DNA of 64,000 bases from Mycoemilia scoparia (lineage: Eukaryota; Kickxellomycota; Kickxellomycetes; Kickxellales; Kickxellaceae), in assembly GCA_027575805.1 (NCBI GenBank), contig JANBPU010000032.1, forward strand, positions 58,238 to 122,237. Reading direction: 5' to 3'. The notes beneath the pieces were generated by a model. That model worked only from the letters and a program-made list of their open reading frames with translations, was not told the origin of the DNA and ran no database searches. Positions 31,414-41,471 of the stretch are shown here, in pieces; position 1 is the stretch's first letter; the number at the start of each line of letters is the position of its first letter. The translations under genes were made by a program, and so were the position numbers.

Positions 31414-33618
31414 GGTTTTGGTGGTAACAGTAGTTGGTATGATTCTCTGAGAAGTTTATGTGTGTGTATTGAATAGAATGATGCACTGGCTGTGATTTGG
31501 ATATGCTAACGACAAACACGAACTAACTGATAAACTAAATAACTGAAGTTGGTACTATAACTGGCTGCTCTGTCTATGCATACAACAAACTTGGGTTGGT
31601 AGAATTGGGTTGGATATACTTTGTATGAGAGAAAGAATTGTAGTATAAGATGGATAAATAATATTAGTCTAATAATGTGGTGTAAAATGAAAGCTTGTAT
31701 GTATGCGTCAAAGAAGTGGAGCTATGGAGAGAGAGAGAGAGCCTAGGTACAGTAAAAAGACAAAGAAAGGAAAGGAATTGAGGAGAGTGTGAATAACCAA
31801 TGCAAAAGAGGGGAAGAGTGGTGAACTAAAGTTCAAAACAAATCTATAGAAAAGCCAAAGAGGAGGTTTGAGGTTATCAAGACAAAGTGAAACTGCTTGC
31901 TATTTAAATGCTATTCAAGCATTCACTAGATTCATGACTCTCTTTCAAAGTCAGGTCACAAAATCAATATTCTGGACTAACACAGGGTAAAGCAACCAGT
32001 CTCTTCCCCCCAATCATCCCAATCGTCGACTTCCCATTTGCCAGTGGGCCCAACAATGATTACCCAAACCAAGGTCATTCGAGCTCACGGCTTTCTTTCA
32101 AGCCCCTAGGCCTTTGCCAATTGATCGGTATTTGGCTTCTATTTACCCCCTTTGGCGTTGGTCTGCCTTTATTATGCGGGGGCGTCTCCTTCTCGGTCCA
32201 CGCCGCGGACCCGGGCTGCCAATAAAGTTTACCAGTTACTTTCTTGGCTTGGGGCTATTTACTTGGTATGCGTATTTATACATCAATGCAGGTTGCCTGT
32301 GCGCAAGTGACCCTGGCACCACACAAAGTGCTAAGGGATGCTAGAAGCAACTATTAATACCAAAAGGACACGATACTACTCTAGATATTCTTCCATTACT
32401 GTTCAACTTGGCTGCTATCTGTCCACTCATACACTGTCCATTATTTGAGGCCATACAGACACGTGATTTTAATGCTGCGCATCACTTTCCCTCTCTCAAC
32501 GAACTATGTGCCATTCTCCTATGGTTCTAGACAAGCCCATTCTTAGCAGCCCATGACAATATTTGACCTAATTTTTATACACCCCCGATACGCACAAGAC
32601 AGTCCTGTGAAAGGCCATCTCGTCTCTAGTATTAAGCTAGATGGGATTGCCCAATTTTCTCAGCATATTAGAGAGTAGGCACAAAACATGTGGACTGCTA
32701 AAACCTGAATTTTTTTTGGACTGAAATAAATCCACATCCAATATGTTTGCTGCGGACTCTCTCTCTCTCTCTTCTACGCATGAAAATCTGTCACAAGCTT
32801 AATTCCCAGGCACCAAAAATTGCCAGCCAATTACTAGACCCACTGATAAGTCTATAGGATAGCAGCAGCATGGCTTGGTTATGCAATGGCAGAACCCAGC
32901 ATTAATAATGTTATAAGTTTGATGTACATGAAGTCTTGGCTCAACAAGGCCCTATGCAATGCGCTGCTGCCAACCATAAATAAACATCAAGATGGATAGG
33001 TGTGTAGTAAACGCTCTATAGGAATACTAAGCCACAATACAATAGATTTGACATTATGTTGCAGTTTATTGTGGAATTAATGATGTACACTAGTAATAAA
33101 ACAAAAGTGGCTGTGTATGAGATTGGGGCGTTGTATATATATATGACAATTTTTAGAAAGAAAGGTCCTCTTCTCCATCACCATCATCTTCAAATTAGCC
33201 AGCACGCCAGTTTGATGATGGTGCTGTAGGGGAGTGCATGTGCGTATGTATATGTATGTATGTGAAGGTAGGCGGGTATTAGAATGGACTCAAGAAATAT
33301 GAGTTATTATTTTTGAAGGGCTATAGAGTCACTCATTTGGCTGGGATTGCCCCTATAACCATTCGCCCTTCAAAAATTATGATCCATATGGCGGTGAGTC
33401 AGATTTAACGCAGTCCGTGTCATTCATTGGAAGAGAGAGGAAAGTTCACAGTGCTTCATAGTGAAATGTCGCCATCAGCGTCACCATAGTAACCATTGGT
33501 GGGTTATAGAGGATTGGATATGGTTCTTTCCAACATCGGCTTTTGATCGATCTTATTAAATGAAATCTCGAGTCGTATAATGAAGCAGTCCATATTATTA
33601 AGTAGTGCACAGCCCCCT
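31414..33618. other. Gene-poor 2.2 kb region
   Basis: Upstream of the polyQ-protein gene and downstream of HPC2. Contains GA and CT microsatellites (about 31726-31740, 32758-32773), a G+C-richer patch near 32160-32225, and a shortened family A repeat (33301-33389). A 76-codon plus ORF at 32114-32344 lacks support. Confidence 0.5.
33301..33389. repeat. Repeat family A copy 8 (internally deleted)
   Basis: Only about 90 bp: TTATTATTTTTGAAGGGCTA, CATTTGGCTGGGATTGCCCC, TATAACCATTCGCCCTTCAA, then AAATTATGATCCATATG. The TTTACTAGTAAAACTGG segment is missing. Confidence 0.75.
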
Positions 33619-36600
33619 TTACCTGTGCGAATGGTACTGGTGATGGTGGTAGTGTGGACTATTCATATGGCTGTGGTCATTGCCAGTGCCATTATTATCC
33701 ATCGTTGTTGATAACTGATGGGTTGGAGATGTCAAGTTTGCCACGCTCATGGTATTATTCATATGGTGACTGTGGCGGTATCCCCTGTCATGCCTTGGCG
33801 ACGGTGTTTTGTTTGATGGGTGGTTTGGCGGAGAATGTTGAGACTGGGATTGTGATAGCGGTGGGACCAGTGATGTAGCAGGATATGGCATGGTAGGTGG
33901 CGAGTATGTTGGAATGGCTCTGGAATTTGCTGGCGAAGCAGGGTGCAAAGTAGGCGACGTTGAAGACGCACCAACGGCTCTCTTGACCTCGTTTTGGATA
34001 TGGATTGGCACATGGTGGTGGTGGTGATGATGATGGTGTTGGTGCGGATGACCACCATTACTACCTCCTCCAGGTAAATTCCATGGTTTTGACGGCGATG
34101 ATGTTGTTGAAGAAATGCCCGGATGTGGAGGAGGAGGAGGTGGCGGCGTTGGGTGTGATAGAGCTTGCTGCCTTGGAGATACATTTTTCATTGGGCTATT
34201 ATAAATGTTCTGGTGGCTACTTTTGGAAACAGTGCTATTACTAGCGTTGCTACTGTTGCCAACCGATCCATAACGTGATATCTGGGGCGATGTGGGCTGG
34301 AAGCTCTGCTGATTTTCTGGAATTCGAGGAGATACATATTGCTGGTAGTACGCCTGGGCGTTGCCGCCGTGGATTTCATCGGTTGCAGGCGTTGGAGAAT
34401 TATGATGGCGATGGTGGTGGGTTTCATTTGAAGAAGGTGAGGGCTGAGGAGTGTGGTCATTGGCTTTTCTGGGCTCAGACATTGACACATATGTCTTCGA
34501 AGAGGACTTGTTGGATGGTGTCCCGGATTCAGACTTGCCAGGATGTGGGAGTGAAAGCCGATTTGCGTTTGAGCCCGACTTTTTCTCTGGATGTGACTGT
34601 GTGTTGGTGTTTCCAGTTTTGCGCGAATGTCTCTCAAGCAGTGCTTTGCGGCTACTATACGCGCGACTGATTTCATAGGTGGTAATTTTGTTTGGTGGCC
34701 AGAGCGTTGCCAGATGGGAATATGCATCTTTTCTAGCCTGCGTTTCTTTTGTGGCGTGGCTTGATTTCCCGGTTTGATCCAAAATGCTATTCCGAAGCTG
34801 GACTATCTGTAAATAAATAGCGATATATTGATACAGTATGTGTTTCATTACTGGTGTCCAGTGCCACCTGTATTGTTCTGAGCTGCCGTCATCCCCGCCA
34901 CCAGCTGTAAGCCCTTCATCCCCTGAAGCTGCAGCAGCTCCACTCCCTAAATCGGATTTCTTTACCCCGTCCTTATCAGTAGATGATCTTGAATTGACTT
35001 TGACCCACCCCTTTCCATCATCAATGGCCTTTGTGACTCGCAGCCCAAGCCCATCTTTTAATATATCTAATCTTTTTTCGAGCCAGTCTATTGTTTCGAA
35101 TCCCAAAAGTTTTACGACAATGCGGCGTATCGTGGGCTTATTGTACGGAAGATTTTTTGCAAGGACGCAATAAGAATCAGCAATGTCTACCATATCCTCT
35201 GATGGGATCCAGTCCATAACAATACTGTCTGGGGTTTCCAATGATAACACCAATCTATCATAATTGAATGTCTGCTCAATCGACTTTTCGCATACTTCTC
35301 TTAATGGTGGTTTCAGTGGTGAAGGGAATTTTTGTCTATTTGCAAATGCCTCCTTTGCTGCAGTTGTAGCAAATACATTGAATGCCTCAGATAAACCGGG
35401 CGATGGGATTTCACGAGCCTGTTTAAGCTTTGCTTCATAAAACTTTTTAGCAGAAAATTCTGTGCTTGCCGGTTCATCTTTGGTATGTGATGTTGGTGAT
35501 TCATGGGACACTAATGGCTCCTCGCTTGAGGAACGATGCAGTAGGTTTGCAATTTTCGGTGTAGTTGCTGATGTTGGTTTGGCGGCGGCGGCGGCGGCAG
35601 CAGCAGCAGCAGCAGCATTGTATTTTTTAGACTCCTTTTTGCTAGGTCTCTTTTTAGCTTCACTAGGTGCTGCTCCAGCCTTAGCTGTTGGGGGAAGAGG
35701 AGGGTTATTGTTAGCACCCTTGCTCTTCTTTCGGGATGCACCATTACTTGTTGAAGATGCTCCAGTAGCCTTACTAGCATCACCAGATTTGCTGGCAGCA
35801 TCATTGGCACTGTTTCCAGCAGCAGCAGCACTCTTTTTCTTACTCGCTGAAGAGTTCCCATCCTTCTTTTTGTCATTTTGTTTACCAGCCACTCGTTTCT
35901 TTGGTTTTTGCTTGGTGGTAGTGGCGGCATTGGCATTGCTTTGGGCAGCAGCGGAGCCATGTGGAGCAGTATCAAATGCATCAGACTCATTTTCTTCGGA
36001 TTCCTTCAGTGGGCCATAGTATACAAAGAAATCCTCACTATTGGCACGGTCAAATTGGTCAAGATCAATGTATTGGTCTTCGCCACCTTCAACATCACCG
36101 CTGATCTCGGCCTGCTTTTTGCTAATACGGAGCTTTCTGCGCTTCTTTTTGCTGTGCGAATGGGCATGGCCATCAAGGAATGTCAGGTTGCTGTCGTCAA
36201 TAAAAGGATCGTTTACATCGTATTCATCCTCAATGTCACGAGCCTTTCTTCGCTTTCTTTTCTACAACAGGGGAATGAGGCATTCATATGGAGTGTTAGA
36301 AGCTGATTAATTCGGTATGGTTGGAGATCTGTGCATCTAAGGTGCGTATGCGTGTACAAGGAACAATGCCCAGATGGCTGTAATCAATGGCACCACATGT
36401 GTGATTATTTTGGAGGGCCAAATGCAGGCTTTAGATGACAATGATAATGTAGGCTGGCCAATATGCATGATGAAGCTGACCTACTAGCAAAAACTAGCCC
36501 TTCAAAAATAATGATCCGTATGTGTGTATTTACATGTGCATAGCATACCTTTGTTGATGATGTCTGCTTTGTGCTGTCCAGGTCTTTTCCATAGGATTCC

Positions 36601-36989
36601 GCATTTTGGAGAAGACGGGCAAAAAAGGGGTCCTCCGAAATAGCAGCTGGGATGTTTGCTGCCCCGCCGGCCAGAACACCGTCTTCCTCTGCTGTATCGT
36701 TGTTGGCCGAGTCTGAGTCTGAGTCATTTGCATCGCGCCCATCCTCCTCCTCTTCAGGAACACGCACGTAATCGCCCCAATTGACAATTACGGTGCCCTT
36801 TCCCGCCACGAGGGGGACCTCAACACGCAGCGAGGCTCTGGAAGGGGCGCTTTCGCCGGGAACAGCTGCGGGCTCGGGGAACATGCCCATGCTGGTAGCG
36901 GTGGCCGGCATAATTGCGTTACTGTTTGGTAGGGAATTGGCCATTTCCATGCCAGAGGCAAGCCGGGGGCCCATGTCTTGCGTAGACAT
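33619..36989 (-). CDS. HPC2: HPC2/ubinuclein, HIR histone chaperone complex subunit
   Basis: Exons 36989-36549 and 36261-33619 give 1027 codons. The N terminus has VEVPLVAGKGTVIVNWGDYV, typical of Hpc2 family N termini. Just after the intron comes the HPC2-related domain: DEYDVNDPFIDDSNL, FLDGHAHSHSKKKRRK and SEDFFVYYGPL, the HIRA-binding signature. A ubinuclein middle-domain-like region follows (KFYEAKLKQAREIPSPGL through ILKDGLGLRV). The rest is low complexity: polyAla (35581-35618), Ser/Asn tracts, polyHis (about 34010-34060), Pro-rich. Function: H3.3/H4 deposition independent of replication. The stop at 33619 overlaps a donor-like CAG/GTAAAG, so a further 3' exon cannot be excluded. A family A repeat lies in the intron. 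Confidence 0.85.
36398..36521. repeat. Repeat family A copy 9, inside HPC2 intron
   Basis: TGATTATTTTGGAGGGCCAA left and TAGCCCTTCAAAAATAATGA right with CTACTAGCAAAAACTAG; divergent interior. It occupies the middle of the 287-nt intron (36262-36548). Confidence 0.6.
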
Positions 36990-37472
36990 GGCGGCAAGGT
37001 GGCAGGGAGGTGGAAAATATAAAAAGGAGACAAGCCCTAGAAGCAGGACCCAAAAATGAAATAGTGGTCGGTACCTTGGTGTGGTAGAAGCGGGAGCAGA
37101 GGGAAAGGGGAAGGGAAGGGAAGAGGAGCTGTTGTTATTTTTGGGACCAGGAAAATGACTGAGGATGTGGCAGGGTAGGTGTATCCAGCAAGCACTCCCT
37201 AAAAATATATAAAAAGTAGATTCTGAAAGTATGAACAGGGGCTGCACAGTATATGTGGGAGTGCGCGAGTGGAGTTTAGAAAGCTAAGGGAGAGGAGAGG
37301 AGGACCTGGAACCAAAGGTAAAATCAAGAGCAGTTTGGTTGGTGCAAGAAGAGAGAACCAAGAGTGTGTATGTTCAAGAGCAAAAGGGGCAGAAAAGCAG
37401 TTTATTGGAAAATAAAATGGAAAAATGTTGTGCTAATGAGGCTGGCAAGGCCGAAAATTGGGATTGAAAAGG
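36990..37472. other. Intergenic (HPC2 upstream region)
   Basis: Between HPC2 and scramblase-like 1, both on the minus strand. The HPC2 frame is open upstream to 37247 but lacks conservation; I prefer the ATG at 36989. Confidence 0.45.
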
Positions 37473-38732
37473 CTAATCATCTTTGGAAAAATGGTCATAG
37501 TCGATGGCAACAGCACAGGCCAAAAGGACAGCCTTCTCGTCGAGGGTCAGCGGTTCTGGCGAGCATTCGGAGCCACCAGCCGAAGGGTCCATGTAGATGG
37601 CATACATCTTTGTGTCGGTGAAAAGCTACGCCCAGTTGGCAATGGCAAAATACCAGGAATCAGTGATTAGGTTTGTGCGAGTCCATCATCACATCAATGA
37701 CAACAATTGCAGCCATTGTTTGTAATTACCTCTTTGGCAAGCCCATCCAGCCTGCGATCAATCTCGGCACGCAGGTTATCGTTTTGATCGGTAACCTTGA
37801 ACCTGTGCTTTATAATGGGATAGCTCTTGGCCGTCCCCATCAGTGTTTCCGATTCCCCCAGCGTTAGCTCATAGCTCCCCTTGAACACATGGAACTTCTG
37901 GCTGGCCTTGCCAATCACATTGCCAGATGCATCCGAAACTGTCAGATGTGTGTGGAGCTTTTTAAAGGGTCGTGTCATCTAGCAAATTAATTTTCAAGAG
38001 CCACTGTTATGCTTGCCATGCCTAGCTTTGCATTTCGCCGCCTCAATGTCATAATGGCCCTCCCCCCCCTTCCCCATAAATTGGCTCATAACCCAAACAC
38101 TTTGGCTGGAGCCTGGCGAATTATTGGCTATTATCCAGGGTATCATTATGGTACACCTCCAAAGGAGATTCTGCCATATTTCTATGGCTGCTACTTACCT
38201 TAAGCAGCAAATTGTTGTAGTTGTCTGTCACCTGAATCTCGAGTGGTCTATGGAGATCTGCTGTATGTCTAACAATCGACGACACTGCCTCCTTGTTTTC
38301 AAACATGTTTCCAATTTTTTCTTTGTTTTCGTCAAAAAGTTCATACTGATTGGCCTGGTCAATTCCCTAAAAATAAATACACAAATAGCCACTTGGATAA
38401 ACATTTGGACCAGCTCCATAACACGTTAAAAACGGCGTATTGGCTTTTGCGGGCTAAATAGGGTTGCCGTTTATAGTTAGGACCCACAACAGATTTTGAT
38501 AGCCGCTGTTTGGTTCAAAGTGAGGACACTTGTTTACAATACTTTTTTGTAGTATTTGGTTTCTCTCACAAACTTGCCAGAGTTACTCTATACTTACGAG
38601 AACCATGTTTTTGATCTCTGCCTTTCGCTTTACGTAAATTATCTTGTGCCCGAGCACTGCTGTTGCTGGGCTGTTTGCTGGGAGTACATTCCCGGCTGCC
38701 ACGACCCCCTGTTGCTGATACTGGGTATTCAT
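37473..38732 (-). CDS. Phospholipid scramblase family protein, paralogue 1
   Basis: Exons 38732-38598, 38366-38199, 37978-37730, 37625-37473 give 234 codons. Core scramblase beta-barrel signatures: GIDQANQYELFDEN, GNMFENKEA, MTRPFKKLHTHLTV, FKVTDQNDNLRAEIDRR, then DTKMYAIYMDP and LTLDEKAVLLACAVAIDYDHF. Starts MNTQYQQQG with no presequence, unlike the neighbour. Intron positions 1-3 and the 168-nt second exon match the adjacent paralogue, indicating tandem duplication. Shorter than the paralogue: no presequence exon and no Gly-rich C-terminal tail. Possibly a lipid-transfer or LURP/Tubby-like binding protein rather than a true scramblase. Confidence 0.82.
38075..38178 (-). repeat. Repeat family B copy 7, inside scramblase-1 intron 2
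   Basis: Inverse of copy 8 and almost identical to it over GGCTCATAACCCAAACACTT, TGGCTGGAGCCTGGCGAATT, ATTGGCTATTATCCAGGGTA, ending TACACCTCCAAAGGAGATTC. It lacks the TCTCCATCAAAAGG arm. Confidence 0.8.
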
Positions 38733-39483
38733 AATGCTTTGTGGTGTGTTGCTACTACTCTATGTTTTGTCTTTTCTGCTAAAGTAATCGTGGTTATAGC
38801 ACCGTAGAGCAAAGAATGCCTTAAACTATAAACTAAATGTGGGATGGTGAAAATAAAATAAGCAAGCGTGGAGTTTGCTTTGTTAATTTCTTTTGGGTAC
38901 TTTTACAGACTATTTATACCAGAACAAATTGGCCATAATATCATACATACATATTTGGCAGAATCCCCTTTGAAGGTGTACCAGAATGATACCCTGGATA
39001 ATAGCCAATAATTCGCCAGGCTCCAGCCAAAGTGTTTGGGTTATGGGCTTATTTGCGGGGAATGTATGAGGGTATCAGTCTGTTTCCTTTTGATGGAGAG
39101 CTTGTCAAATGCTTTGTGTACAAGTTTCCTAGGGTTACATGCTTTCTTTTAGAGGAGCCTTTGACACAGTAAAAGCCCTCTTTTATACTGATTGCTTCCA
39201 CACGGTCACATTGTCTATTTTTGATTAGAAAGACATCTTGGGATCTTCGCATAGTCCTTTGTTTGTTACCTGCATCATGTCAGATCTCTTGAAAATCTAT
39301 ATTTGCATTTATCCATATTTTTATAAAAGCACTAGCTATTACTTTTATACAAAGATACCAGTACTTTATATAGTTGATTGTAGATAAAATCTCTATCCTG
39401 GGATAGTATTAAATTCATCTTTATAAAAAACAAGTATGGCTTATTTTAAAATGGATGCCCATTTCCAAGAAAATCTAAAAGTC
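38733..39483. other. Intergenic between scramblase paralogues
   Basis: Contains the best preserved family B element (38953-39111). No gene. Confidence 0.5.
38953..39111 (+). repeat. Repeat family B copy 8 (reference copy)
   Basis: About 159 bp: ATTTGGCAGAATCCCCTTTG start, GGTGTACCAGAATGATACCC, CTGGATAATAGCCAATAATT, CGCCAGGCTCCAGCC, GGGTTATGGGCTTATTTGCG, GGGAATGTATGAGGGTATCA, ending TTTTGATGGAGAGCTTGTC. The ends are imperfect inverted repeats (TTGGCAGAATCCCC against TTGACAAGCTCTCC). Confidence 0.8.
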
Positions 39484-41100
39484 CTAATCTTCATCAACAT
39501 CATGATGTTCGCCTCCTCCCATAAAAAAGAATGGGATTCTGAACAGGCCGCTACCACAAGAAATTAAATACAGATAAAATCAATATTCAAGCACACTCTG
39601 ATAAATTGGGTATTTTTATATTTTGTTCTTGGTAAAACAACTTACCCACTTCCGTGATGTGAGTGTCGAGAGAAATAGTCAAAATCAATAGACATTGCAC
39701 AGCCGAGCATTACCGCTCGCTCGTCAAGACTGAGAGAGCTGGCATTTTTGGTGGCCTCTGGTATGTGGTAGATTTGGTTATCTCCACTGAATGTCTTGAT
39801 CTGTTCGTTTTGTGATTGTTCGAATGAAAATGGGTCCCTCAATCTTTCAACATCCGATCCATTCATGTATAGGGCGTAATGCCCCATGTCGGTAAATAGC
39901 TATAAAATTATTTGCAGCTGTTAGTTTGGGATAAGTGTTTTATACCTACCATAGCACTAATATTGTATAGCCTACCTCTCGTCCAAAGCCCATAAAGTTT
40001 CTGCTCACGGCTCCAATCGTTGATCCATCATCATCCTTCAGGTCAAATTCCCATGACAGGAATTGTGCATCGATACGTGCAAACTGGTCCTTTTGTCTAA
40101 ATAAATTGTAGCGCCGTCTCCATGGATGCCATTCCTGGAAGGATTCACCAATAAGCGTATTGTTGTGGTCAAATATTCTCATTTTGCTATTTATCCAGCA
40201 GAACGGTCTTCTTATCTAAAACCAATTCCACAGCAGTTTGAGTTAAAACGTCAGTCTAGAAGGCTTGTATTATCGCCATTTTGTATGGTTAGTTTTGGCT
40301 ATTTTCTACCTACATGGAGGGCTACTTGACCATTAAGATCAAGAATAGTCGCATTTATTGGACGATGTAGAAGAAGAATCTGACGCCCAATGCTAGAAGT
40401 AAATGTGTCTTCTTCCATCATAAACCCAGCAGGATTTCCATGAGGATCCAAAATGGCATATCGATTGGCTTGTTCGAATCCCTATATATTTACAAGTTTG
40501 TGAGAAATATATTGATTTATACAAATGCGTAATTGGTGATTTTGTTGTTGCTGATGCCGTCTAAATATAAAAGGGCGACTTGCCATAAATATGTTAAGGA
40601 ACTCGACTTGTCTAGTAACTGCTAGTGTGTCTGTACTCAGTATCTTTGCTGCTGGGCTATCAGGTTTTAGGATGTCATTTGGGTTAAATTGAATTGTGGA
40701 GTCTACATTAATTCCATGATAAGATTCGCCCCAGAATGTTTCCTTGTATTCTTGATCTTCATATATTTTTTGGCCCTGTCTTGCTTGCTGGTTTCTTTGA
40801 CGAGTGTATGCTCCCTCAAAATCACGACTATTACGGCCTATAGTCAATTTCATGGATTATTATAATAAATAAATGGATATATACACTTTTGTGCTTTTAC
40901 AATAATTACTGGTATAGTTATAAAAATTTATTTTAGATAATACACTTACCATATCGGTTAGAGTAATAGCGCAGTATGCTACTCTTTTGTGAAATTGGCT
41001 TGGCAAATGCTCTTTGCGGTAGAATTCTAAAATACGAAGTCGATCCTTGGGCTGTTATACCAGAGGAGTGGAAACGTAAGGGTATTCTCGATAACAGCAT
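39484..41100 (-). CDS. Mitochondrial phospholipid scramblase family protein (Aim25/PLSCR3-like), paralogue 2
   Basis: Exons 41100-40950, 40837-40584, 40481-40314, 40215-39976, 39899-39646, 39550-39484 give 377 codons. The N terminus MLLSRIPLRFHSSGITAQ...RILPQRAFAKPISQKSSILR is a strong mitochondrial presequence. Core: LNIFMGFEQANRYAILDP, LLLHRPINATILDLNGQVAL, IRRPFCWINSKMRIFD, SWEFDLKDDDGS, DMGHYALYMN, LSLDERAVMLGCAMSIDFDYF, and a Gly/His/Asp tail. Intron 2 (40583-40482) has a GC donor (ATG/GCAAGT), required because no in-phase GT donor exists and the join recreates the conserved FMGFEQAN. Likely acts on mitochondrial inner-membrane lipid such as cardiolipin. Confidence 0.88.
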
Positions 41101-41471
41101 GTAGCTTAATTTTCAAAAGAGCCGTATAAGTTTATAATAATAAACAAAAACTGTAAAGTTGGAAAGGATATTAAGGTAATATACCAAGACCTTACAAGAT
41201 CAACAATAATAGAGTGTGACTTCACCATTAATTCTGATTTATGGCATTTTATATGTTAATTATAGTGTTCCGATAGTAATCATCGCAAGATGATTTAATC
41301 AGTCCTTCAGAATTCATTCACATTCATGAGCACCCTTTGTGTGTGTGTGTGTGTGTGTGCGAGTATTAAACAGAGTATGCGATTGTAACTGTGACTCGAA
41401 ACACTGTTTATTATCCTGTTGTTTAAATATAGTAGTTCATTCACATCACTCTTTACCTTGACATCAGCCAA
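41101..41471. other. Bidirectional promoter region with GT microsatellite
   Basis: Between divergent scramblase 2 and EXO84. A (GT)n tract lies at 41339-41359. Otherwise featureless. Confidence 0.5.
41339..41359. repeat. (GT)n microsatellite
   Basis: About ten GT units in the EXO84/scramblase-2 divergent promoter region. Confidence 0.9.

Noticed and set aside
32114..32344. 76-codon plus-strand ORF in a G+C-richer patch
   Set aside because: No recognisable domain; the patch looks like a promoter region rather than coding sequence.
35462..36019. 185-codon plus-strand ORF rich in Ala and Leu
   Set aside because: Antisense shadow of the HPC2 Lys/Ser/Ala-rich region.
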